Below, in pieces: positions 10,114 to 17,618 of a DNA stretch of 64,000 bases (position 1 is the stretch's first letter; every line of letters starts with the position of its first letter). Both the position numbers and the translations under genes were made by a program. The notes under the pieces are model-generated. The model saw only the letters and a list, made by a program, of their open reading frames with translations. It made no database searches and was not told where the DNA came from. The stretch comes from Streptomyces sp. NBC_00457 (GTDB lineage: Bacteria > Actinomycetota > Actinomycetes > Streptomycetales > Streptomycetaceae). The stretch is from assembly GCF_036014015.1 (NCBI RefSeq), contig NZ_CP107905.1, positions 3,844,001 to 3,908,000 of the forward strand, read 5' to 3'.

Positions 10114-11568
10114 TCAGCCATTTGGCGGCAGCGACGTGGACTGACGCTGCGTCCACAGGGTGCGTGAGGATTTCAGGTACGCCTGTGCGCGGGCGGTGTG
10201 GCCGCGGGGCGCGGGGTGTGCGGCCATACGTTCGTGGGCGGCGACCATCTCGTCGACGAACTGGCGTCCGCGCACGGTGAGATGCGGTGATCCGACGAGT
10301 GCCGGAAGGACCGCACCGACCTGGGCGCGGTAGCGCGCGTGCTGGGCCCATGCGGACTCTCGGTGCGCCGGTTCCCCGGTGAGCGCTCGGCGCTGGAAGA
10401 AGTCCGCGAGCCCGAGGTGCGCGTAGGCGCCCTGCAACAGACCGTCGTACGGGCGGGGATCGGGCCGCCAGGGTGCGAAGTACCGTGCGTCCGCAGCCGA
10501 TTGATGCAGTGTCACCATGTCGCTCAGTGCCGCGAGCTTCGCGTGCTGCAGTTCGTGGACGAGTGTCCCGGCGAAGGCCACCGGGGAGGGCGGGGTGCTG
10601 CTCAGCAGGGCGCCGAACGCCTCGCGCCGAGTCGCGCTGCAACCGCCGCGGCCGTCCGCGCCCGGCGGCATCTCCAGCGGGACCAGGCACCGCAGCAGCG
10701 CCAGCGCCTCCGTCAGCCGGTGCCCGCCGCCCGAGCGCAGCGCGGCGGCGGTCCCCGACCAGGCCTGCAGCCACCGTTTGCGCTCCACGTCGTCCAGCGT
10801 GGTCGGTCCGCTCAGGGTGTGATGGCGGGGTCCGCCGCGCACGGCGCGATAGGGGTCGAGGTCGTCCAGGGGCATGGGCGCGGCACCGGACGTCAGCCCG
10901 GGCAGCGCGTGCGCCGGCGTCCAGGCCGGTGCTCCGGACCAGGCGCCGAAGCGGCTCTCCAGGAACACGACCACATCCGGAGCGTCGGTCTGCCGCAAGG
11001 TCAGGCGGCCGTCGCGCGCGTCCACTTCGACGGACACGTCGCCGGATCCCGCGGTGTGCAGCGCTCCGAGGGACGGCAGGCTGAGCACGCCGTCCCGGGC
11101 GGTCAGCCGCTTGGTGACGGGAATCCCGGCGCGTACGGCGGCCACCGTGACGAGCGCGCCGAAGTGGGCCAGGGCGCGCCGCAGTTCGCGTATTCGCTCG
11201 TCGTCGGCGGGTCCCGCCCCGGGAGCCAGCCCGCGCAGGCAGCTCACCGCCCACGGCCCGGTCAGCGGCTGGAGCAGCAGGGCACGCGCCGGGGAGACCG
11301 CGTCGCCCTCGGTGGCCTCGGCGCCGCGCCGGCCGGCCGGCGCGGCGCGGTCCGCTTCCGCCAGCAGCGCCCAGTCGTCCCTCAGGCGTGCTTTCTGCCC
11401 GGCGGAACACACCGCCGGATCAGCCGCGTCGGCCGCGTCGAGCACGGCCCGCAGCAGGAGCAGCCGTCGGGTGTCCTGGTCACGCACGAGCAGGGCGAGT
11501 GTGTCGGTGCCGCCTTCCGTGCGGCCGAGCTCGGCCAGAGCCCGGTCCGGGACCTGCGGGAGGATCAC
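10114..11568 (-). CDS. HExxH-type putative peptide-modification enzyme
   Basis: The roughly 484-aa protein contains TLVHELQHAKL, with the metal-binding HExxH at residues 338-342 in the C-terminal half. This places it with HEXXH-containing putative peptide-modification proteins that neighbour radical SAM maturases; members of that family have recently been described as 2-oxoglutarate-dependent peptide beta-hydroxylases. It is not recognisable as a normal metallopeptidase. The GTG start at 11568 overlaps the stop of the radical SAM gene by four bases, implying coupled translation and consecutive action on the same precursor. The first 200 residues have no domain I recognise. Confidence 0.82.
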   Translation of the reverse strand: MILPQVPDRALAELGRTEGGTDTLALLVRDQDTRRLLLLRAVLDAADAADPAVCSAGQKARLRDDWALLAEADRAAPAGRRGAEATEGDAVSPARALLLQPLTGPWAVSCLRGLAPGAGPADDERIRELRRALAHFGALVTVAAVRAGIPVTKRLTARDGVLSLPSLGALHTAGSGDVSVEVDARDGRLTLRQTDAPDVVVFLESRFGAWSGAPAWTPAHALPGLTSGAAPMPLDDLDPYRAVRGGPRHHTLSGPTTLDDVERKRWLQAWSGTAAALRSGGGHRLTEALALLRCLVPLEMPPGADGRGGCSATRREAFGALLSSTPPSPVAFAGTLVHELQHAKLAALSDMVTLHQSAADARYFAPWRPDPRPYDGLLQGAYAHLGLADFFQRRALTGEPAHRESAWAQHARYRAQVGAVLPALVGSPHLTVRGRQFVDEMVAAHERMAAHPAPRGHTARAQAYLKSSRTLWTQRQSTSLPPNG

Positions 11569-12770
11569 GGGCTGCCCCCTTCGGAAGAGGCCGGGAGGGC
11601 CGCGGCTGTCTCCCCGGCGAGCCTTGTGGCCACATGGCGGATGAACCGCTGCTGGTCGGCGCAGTACACGGACGGGTTCCGGAAACCGTGCTCCGCCCCG
11701 TACCGGTGGGCGTAGTGGCCGCCTCCGCAGACCGCCACGAGCGGGCAGGCCCGGCACTGCCCGGCGAGCGCCGCCGCGCCCGCCTGCCGGGCGGCCACGC
11801 CCGGATGCCGCAGGGCGTCGTCGAAGGTGTGCCGGAAGACGTCGAGGCCGGTCCGGGCCGCGCCGTCATAGGCCGATTTCAGGGAGTCCACCTGCTCGAT
11901 CGCCCCGTCCGTCTCGACCACCACGGCGTCGACGGGCGCGAGCCCCAGCGACTCCGTGGCCGCGGGCAGCCCGAGCAGCAGCGCGATGCACTCCTCGAAG
12001 AGCCGCACCCGCGTTTCCCGCCGCCCGGCTTGCCACCAGCGGTCGAAGACGGCGCACAGCCAGTCGCCGTACACCGTCCCCGTACGGTCCCAGTGAGGTG
12101 GCGGAGCCGACCAGTTCCCGTGCGGCAGCAGCAGGTCCACGGCCGGTGGACGCAGGGCGAGGAGCGATTCGTAGGTCTCCACGGGCTCCTGGGTGGGGTC
12201 GACGACCGCGAGGATTCCGGCGTACGACCGCGGGAAGCGCTCGGCGACCAGACGCGCCCCGCGTGCGGCGGCGGGCCAGGACGGGCGCCCCGCGTGGTCG
12301 ACACGCCGTGCGTTGTGGGCGGCGAGGCCTCCGTCGAGGCTGATGCCGACGCTGACGCGGTGCCGGGCCAGGACGGCCAGCCGGTGCTCGGTCAGCAGGG
12401 TGGCGTTGGTCTGGACGGTGGCCCGGACCGTGCACCCGGCCGGGACCCGGTCGCGGACCGCGGTGGTGAACCGGCCGAGGGTGGCCGCGCCCGCCAGCAG
12501 CGGTTCTCCGCCGTGCAGGACCAGGGAAAGGGCGGCCAGGTCGTGGCTGCGCGCGTGCTCCGCGATACGGGACGCGGTGCGGTCCAGCACCTCGGGGGAG
12601 GCGGCGGCGGACCGGGTGCGCCAGGTGTGGTCCGGGCCCGCGTAGAGGTAGCAGTAACGGCAGGCGAGGTTGCAGCGTCCGTGGACCTTCACCACGAACT
12701 GCCGGAAGGGGACGGGGTGTTCGGGCGCCGGACCGGGAAGGAGCTCTCCGGACACACCAGCACCCCCCAT
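11565..12770 (-). CDS. fxsB: FxsB-family radical SAM/SPASM cyclophane-forming maturase
   Basis: The roughly 401-aa enzyme has the radical SAM cluster motif CNLACRYC (Cys33, Cys37, Cys40) followed by YLY, and later LVLHGGEPLL of the SAM-binding strand. Its C-terminus has an auxiliary-cluster region CRACPLVAVCGGG followed by HRY and GFRNPSVYC, typical of the FxsB branch that crosslinks aromatic side chains to a neighbouring beta-carbon. It lies between the precursor gene and the HExxH gene. The ATG at 12770 is the first plausible start; an in-frame GTG at 12755 is preceded by a better purine-rich site and cannot be excluded. The radical SAM assignment is firm; the exact crosslink is inferred. 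Confidence 0.92.
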   Translation of the reverse strand: MGGAGVSGELLPGPAPEHPVPFRQFVVKVHGRCNLACRYCYLYAGPDHTWRTRSAAASPEVLDRTASRIAEHARSHDLAALSLVLHGGEPLLAGAATLGRFTTAVRDRVPAGCTVRATVQTNATLLTEHRLAVLARHRVSVGISLDGGLAAHNARRVDHAGRPSWPAAARGARLVAERFPRSYAGILAVVDPTQEPVETYESLLALRPPAVDLLLPHGNWSAPPPHWDRTGTVYGDWLCAVFDRWWQAGRRETRVRLFEECIALLLGLPAATESLGLAPVDAVVVETDGAIEQVDSLKSAYDGAARTGLDVFRHTFDDALRHPGVAARQAGAAALAGQCRACPLVAVCGGGHYAHRYGAEHGFRNPSVYCADQQRFIRHVATRLAGETAAALPASSEGGSP

Positions 12771-12859
12771 GTCGTCTGCTCGCGCCACGACCCCGGCCGC
12801 ACGGATCGGTTTCCCGTACGGCGTCGTGCCCGAAACGCCGACTGTTCGATTCTGACCGA

Positions 12860-12881
12860 TTCGGTAAACAACCCGACCGAA
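12860..12881 (-). promoter_or_regulatory. Small hairpin between RiPP precursor and maturase
   Basis: TTCGGT and ACCGAA form an inverted repeat with a 10-nt loop, about 35 bp after the precursor stop, inside the 144-bp gap before the radical SAM gene. Gaps of this kind often hold a leaky terminator or processing site that makes more precursor than enzyme. The short stem makes this only a candidate. Confidence 0.35.
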
Positions 12882-12914
12882 ACTGACGTGACGCGCGTCG
12901 AGTGTCCGACGCAC

Positions 12915-13094
12915 TCAGAAGGAGTTGTTCCACCCCCAGAGCATCTCCTTCGGGCGCAGCGACCGCTCCCGCAGATCCGCCAGCACCTCGCGCAGCACCG
13001 GGTTCTGAGAGGTCCTCAGCTCCTCCAGGTCCAGTCCCAGCACATCCGGCAGTGGCTCCGCGGCCTCCGGCCCGGCTTTCTCCCGTGCGTCCAT
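12915..13094 (-). CDS. FxS-like cyclophane RiPP precursor peptide, core WGWNNSF
   Basis: This 59-aa peptide lies 26 bp after the SAV_2336/vWA gene and 144 bp before the radical SAM gene, with a clear GGGAGAGGA site before ATG 13094. Its leader contains LPDVLGLDLEELRTSQNPVL, the kind of leader seen in FxSxx-COOH peptides. The C-terminus is WGWNNSF (residues 53-59) instead of the usual Phe-x-Ser ending. Trp55-Asn56-Asn57 fits the aromatic-x-Asn pattern used for three-residue cyclophanes, and the asparagines or the serine are candidate sites for the HExxH enzyme. Precursor identity rests on context, leader type and composition; the modification is inferred. Confidence 0.78.
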   Translation of the reverse strand: MDAREKAGPEAAEPLPDVLGLDLEELRTSQNPVLREVLADLRERSLRPKEMLWGWNNSF

Positions 13095-13120
13095 ACCCGG
13101 TTCCTCTCCCCTCGCCGCGC

Positions 13121-16100
13121 TCACTCCAGCTCCGCCAGCCGCTCGCCCGTGTCCCGTGCCGTCGGCGGACTCGTGCTCAGGCTGTCGGACGGCAGCTTCG
13201 ACCACTGCCCGCGTGCCGCCCGATATGCCTCACGGGCGGCCCGGGGGCGCGCCGCCGCTTCGTAGGACATACCCCGCCAGTGGTGCGCCTGCGCGCCGAG
13301 TTCCACGGCTTCCTGACGCCGGCGGGCCGTCTGCGCCAGCGGCTCCGCCTCCCGGGCACGCTCGGCGGCCGCCCGGAACGCGTCGACCGCGTCGTCGAGC
13401 CGCCTGGGGCGGCCCAGGCTCCGGTACGCCTCGTACTGGGCCCGCCCGAGCTCCAGTCGGCACCGGGCGGCCAGCAACGGATCGTCGGCCTGCGCCGCGG
13501 CGAGCCCGAAGAGGTGCTCGGCCTCCCGGAGATCGACCCGGTCGCCCCGGGACCGGTACCGCAGCATCACCGCCTGGCCGAGCAGCAGCAGCCGGTGAGC
13601 GACCTGCCGACCGCCCTCGTGGGTCTCCATGCGGCAGTCCCGCAGGACCTTGATGGCCCGGGACAGGTCCTCCTGCGCCCGCGCCCCACTCTCCAGTCCC
13701 GCCAGCCGCAGCAGCACTCCGCCCCACTCGGCGAGCACCTCCGCGTGAGCGGGGGCGTCGCGCGGCATTCCGCGGGCGGCCTGTTCGAAACGGCCGGCGG
13801 CCTCGCGCAGCTCACGCGGTTCGCGCGACTCGTCGTACCGGGCCACGGCGATCCGTCCGGAGCGCACCAGCAACTCGGCCCGCAGGCCGCGTTCGCGGGC
13901 GAGTCCCAGTGCCGCCTCGACCCGCTCCCGCGCCTCGTCCAGCGATCCGCCCGACCTCAGCAGCGCGTCGAGCAGGTCGAGGTGGACACGTACCCGCTCC
14001 CGCACCGGTTCGACGGTCCCGCTCTCCAGCGCGTCACGCAGTGATTGCGCACTCTGCTCGGCGTAGCCCCGAGCCTGTTCGGGGTCGGTCGTGGACTCCG
14101 ACAGGCGCAGCAGCACACGGCCGTGCGCCAGCGGGAGTTCGGCCGGCCGGCCACCGCGGTCGGGCCAGACGTCGACGAACGCCTCCAGCATGCCCACCGC
14201 GGTCTGCAGGAGCGCGCTGTCGCTGCCCAGGCGCCACTGCGCCCCGAGGGCGTCCACGCGCTCCAGGGTGAGCCGCAGCGCCTCGTTCTGGTCCAGGCCG
14301 GGCGCCGCGCAGGCCACGGCGTACTCGCGGTCGGCGCGGCGCAGCAGGTCGAGCGCACCGCGCGCGTCACCGCGGCGCCTGCGGTCGGTGGCGGCCGCGT
14401 GCAGGACCCGTGCCAGTACGGCCCGTTCGTGCACCGCGTGCGGATGGGCGACGGCACGCTCGGCCGCCGTCTCTGCCTCCTGGAGCAGTTCGGCGGCGCC
14501 CTGCACCTCCCACAGCCGCAGCGCGCAGCGCGCGTACTCGGCCCACAGCTCCGGATCCGTGCCGGGCGGCTGCTCGTGTTCGGCGGCCCCGCGCAGCATG
14601 TGCACGGCGTCGATGAGGTCCTGCACCATGCCCTCGCGGTCGAACCGGACGAGCAGCTCACGGGCCCGGATCACCGCCTCGTGCGTCGGCCGCTCCCCGG
14701 CGTGCCCCTGGCCGGGGCGGGCGCCGAAGAGCCTCAGCTGCTCGGGCAGCGGCATGAACCGTTCCAGGACCCGGACGGCCACTTCCGCGAAGGGCTGCGG
14801 CACCAGGGGCGCCGTGCCGCTGTCACCGTCCGCGGACTGCCCGTCGCCGGGGGCGTACGGGCGCCCCGAACCGCCGTTGCCGAGTTGCGCCAGGGCCAGC
14901 GCGGGAAAGTTGGGGCCGCCCTTGCCGAAGCGGTGCTCGATGTACTCGGAGCAGTGCTTGAGGACCAGCACGGCCTCGTCCCGGCCCAGCGTCGACAGCA
15001 GCGCCTCCTGCGCGTCCGGCTCCATCTCGTACCACTGGGCGCCGTCGTCCCCGTAGTCCTCCCGGGCCCGTGAGAGAAGGCCGCTGAGCAGGACCTCGGC
15101 AAGCTCGGACGGCCCCGAGTCCGGCAGCATGGTCCGCTGGACCAGCTGCATCACCGGCAGGCAGAGCGGAGCCGCGGCCAGGTAGACGGCGAGCCGGCCG
15201 GCCGCCGGGGAGGCGGTGGAGCGAAACCTGCTGACCCGCTCCACCGGCGTCCGCGACGGTCCCGGGCGCGGCCCCGGGGCGGGCTGATGGTCGGGGCGCA
15301 CCCAGCCCACCGCCCCCGCCACCGGCCCGGCCCCGGTGCCGGAGAGCAGCCGCGCCCAGGCACCAAGCGCGACCGGCTCGGGCGGCAGCACAGGCACCGG
15401 CAGCGCGCCCTCAGGGGCGCCGGCCGACGATCGCACCCGCAGTGCGGCGGCGCCGCCCAGCGCCGCCCCACGCGTCAACTCGCCGTACGTCACCGGCAGT
15501 CGGGTGCGGTTCCACAGGCGCTGCGGCAGGGGCTGGAGCACCGCGGCCGGTGCCTGCCGGGAGAGGTGGTGGAGCAGTCGGTGGGCGTGGCCGCTGCGCC
15601 ACAGCGGGCCGGCGCAGTCGCTGACCAGGAGCGTGATCCGCCGCCCTGTCGGGTCGCTCAGCCTCTCCACGGTGTGCAGCGGCGCCGCGGACGCGTCGGG
15701 GCTGCGGCCGACGACCGGTTCTCCGTCCGGGCCCTCGTGGAGATGGCTGATCTGGATGTCGCCGAAGGCGCCCAACTGGCCGAAGACCTGCTTCAGTTCG
15801 CGGAACAGCTGCTCCCACACGCGCATCGAGGGGGAGGCGTCCAGCACGAGTTGCAGCCGCGCGTCCCCCCGGATCACGGCCCGGTGGACGGGCAGGACGA
15901 GGCCGCCGGCCCGAGCGCTGAGGTCCGCTGTCGCTGCTTCGTCGAGCTCCGTGCGCAGCGGCGGAGCGGCGCTGCGGTAGGCCTGCAACGGCCGTAATGC
16001 GCGCTGGAGTTCGAGCTGGGACGGCAGGGCAGGGGCCATGGGCACCCCCACCGGCAGAGCCGTCAGCCGCCCCGGTCCCCCGATCCGCCGCGCCCCGCCC

Positions 16101-16477
16101 CGCGGCACCGGGTACAGCGTCACGCTCCGGCCGGAACCGACGTCCTGCGGTCGTGGTTCCGGCGGCAGGACCAGGGCGGGGCCCGGGTCCTCGGGCGCCA
16201 CGGTGCCCGGCTCCCGGCCGGGCGGCCGACCGTCGGACGGCACCGGCATCGTGCCGGAGCCGGTGGGCACCTCCCCCGCGGCCTCGGTGTTCGCGGGCCG
16301 GATCCAGTCGGCCAGCCACAGCGCGTCACTGAGCTGCTCGGCGTCGGGGTCGAGCCCGATCTCCCGCAGCCGGAGGACCAGTTCGGCGATCGGGTCGCCC
16401 GTGGGCCCGCCGGACCGGCCGGCCTCGAAGTCCGGGCCGGAGGAGAGGGGACCGTGCCGCGCCGCCGCGTCGGGCAT
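13121..16477 (-). CDS. SAV_2336-type protein with vWA domain and helical repeats
   Basis: The 1118-aa protein opens with the short SAV_2336 N-terminal domain (about residues 28-62, LRLREIGLDPDAEQLSDALW) and a Pro-rich linker. A von Willebrand A-like domain follows with a MIDAS motif DASPS at residues 213-217. The C-terminal 450 residues are Ala/Arg/Leu-rich helical repeats resembling degenerate TPRs. It lies 7 bp after the MoxR AAA+ gene, and vWA proteins are the classical partners of MoxR ATPases. The ATG at 16477 has a GAGGTG site. By family it should be the scaffold or adaptor of a MoxR-vWA-trypsin complex; its target is unknown. Confidence 0.82.
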   Translation of the reverse strand: MPDAAARHGPLSSGPDFEAGRSGGPTGDPIAELVLRLREIGLDPDAEQLSDALWLADWIRPANTEAAGEVPTGSGTMPVPSDGRPPGREPGTVAPEDPGPALVLPPEPRPQDVGSGRSVTLYPVPRGGARRIGGPGRLTALPVGVPMAPALPSQLELQRALRPLQAYRSAAPPLRTELDEAATADLSARAGGLVLPVHRAVIRGDARLQLVLDASPSMRVWEQLFRELKQVFGQLGAFGDIQISHLHEGPDGEPVVGRSPDASAAPLHTVERLSDPTGRRITLLVSDCAGPLWRSGHAHRLLHHLSRQAPAAVLQPLPQRLWNRTRLPVTYGELTRGAALGGAAALRVRSSAGAPEGALPVPVLPPEPVALGAWARLLSGTGAGPVAGAVGWVRPDHQPAPGPRPGPSRTPVERVSRFRSTASPAAGRLAVYLAAAPLCLPVMQLVQRTMLPDSGPSELAEVLLSGLLSRAREDYGDDGAQWYEMEPDAQEALLSTLGRDEAVLVLKHCSEYIEHRFGKGGPNFPALALAQLGNGGSGRPYAPGDGQSADGDSGTAPLVPQPFAEVAVRVLERFMPLPEQLRLFGARPGQGHAGERPTHEAVIRARELLVRFDREGMVQDLIDAVHMLRGAAEHEQPPGTDPELWAEYARCALRLWEVQGAAELLQEAETAAERAVAHPHAVHERAVLARVLHAAATDRRRRGDARGALDLLRRADREYAVACAAPGLDQNEALRLTLERVDALGAQWRLGSDSALLQTAVGMLEAFVDVWPDRGGRPAELPLAHGRVLLRLSESTTDPEQARGYAEQSAQSLRDALESGTVEPVRERVRVHLDLLDALLRSGGSLDEARERVEAALGLARERGLRAELLVRSGRIAVARYDESREPRELREAAGRFEQAARGMPRDAPAHAEVLAEWGGVLLRLAGLESGARAQEDLSRAIKVLRDCRMETHEGGRQVAHRLLLLGQAVMLRYRSRGDRVDLREAEHLFGLAAAQADDPLLAARCRLELGRAQYEAYRSLGRPRRLDDAVDAFRAAAERAREAEPLAQTARRRQEAVELGAQAHHWRGMSYEAAARPRAAREAYRAARGQWSKLPSDSLSTSPPTARDTGERLAELE

Positions 16478-16484
16478 CAGCACC

Positions 16485-17507
16485 TCACCTCGGGCGGTCG
16501 AGTCGCTGGATGAGCAGTTCGGCCAGCCGGTCACGGCTGGGCGGGGCGGCCGCGTCCGTGAGGTAGATCGCGTTCAACAGCTGGTCCGTGGCCAGGAGTT
16601 CACTGCGGGAGCGTTCCAGGAACCGGCTGATCAGGTCGTCGCCCGCGCGTGCCGCCTCGTCGCCGAGATGAGCGCGTACGAAGGTCGCCAGCCGGCTGTG
16701 GTCGGGGTGCCCGAGTTCCAGGTGGATGCACCTGCGCATCAGGGGGGCGGGGAAGTCGCGCTCTCCGTTGCTGGTGAGGACCACGAACGGGAAAGCGCGG
16801 CAGCGCACCCGGCCGTCACGGACGCGGACCTTGGTGCCGTCGGCGGTGAGCACCTCCGCCTCGCCGTCCGGTAACCGGTCGGCTATGCGCTGCAGTTCGG
16901 GTATCTCGAACTCGCCCTCCTCCAACACGTTGAGCAGGTCGTTCGGCAGGTCGATGTCGCTCTTGTCCAGCTCGTCGATGAGCAGCACGCGCGGGGTGTC
17001 CGAGGGCAGCAACGCGGTACCGAGGGGGCCGAGCCGGATGTAACCGCCGATGCCCTCGACCGCGCCCGGGGAACCGGCCGCCGACCCGAATCCTCCCTGC
17101 GCGGCGATCTGCACGTCCTGGAGGCGGGCGATGGCGTCGTAGTGGTACAGGCCGTCCTGGAGCGAGGAGCGGCTGACGATGGACCAGCGCAGGACGTCAC
17201 CGAGGCCCAGTTCGTACGCCACCGAGTGGGCCAGCGTGCTCTTGCCCGTGCCGGGACTTCCGGTGACCAGCAGGGGGCGGCGCAGATAGAGCGCCGCATT
17301 GATCATCTCGAGTTCCTCGGCGCCCGGCCGGTGCAGTTCCGCCAGGTGGCGGTGCGCACCCAGCCTGCGGTTCTCGGATCCGCCGCCTTCCGAGGCCGTG
17401 TCCCGGCTGGAGAAGTCACGCCAGGGAGGCGGGGCGGGCAACCGGTCGATCCCGTCGTGGGGTTCGCCGGCGCCCCGGTAGATGAGCCACTCACTGGATT
17501 CGGTCAT
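16485..17507 (-). CDS. MoxR-type AAA+ ATPase
   Basis: The 340-aa protein has a Walker A motif GSPGTGKS at residues 83-90, Walker B VLLIDELD near residue 177 and a sensor-1-like VVLTSNGERDFPAPL. That spacing is typical of MoxR chaperone ATPases, which remodel partner proteins carrying vWA domains. The ATG at 17507 is chosen because the upstream in-frame residues are unlike the family and a GAGGACC site precedes it. It sits between the trypsin-VMAP gene (111-bp gap) and the vWA gene (7-bp gap), so it is probably the motor of the ternary system. Confidence 0.9.
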   Translation of the reverse strand: MTESSEWLIYRGAGEPHDGIDRLPAPPPWRDFSSRDTASEGGGSENRRLGAHRHLAELHRPGAEELEMINAALYLRRPLLVTGSPGTGKSTLAHSVAYELGLGDVLRWSIVSRSSLQDGLYHYDAIARLQDVQIAAQGGFGSAAGSPGAVEGIGGYIRLGPLGTALLPSDTPRVLLIDELDKSDIDLPNDLLNVLEEGEFEIPELQRIADRLPDGEAEVLTADGTKVRVRDGRVRCRAFPFVVLTSNGERDFPAPLMRRCIHLELGHPDHSRLATFVRAHLGDEAARAGDDLISRFLERSRSELLATDQLLNAIYLTDAAAPPSRDRLAELLIQRLDRPR

Positions 17508-17618
17508 GGTCCGGTCCTCGTCGTCACTCGTCCACCACGGCAGCCGTCGAACGTGCTTCACGGTATCGACCCTCACGGGGCCTGGTAAGAGGCCGGAAGG
17601 CACACCGGCGAGGATGCG

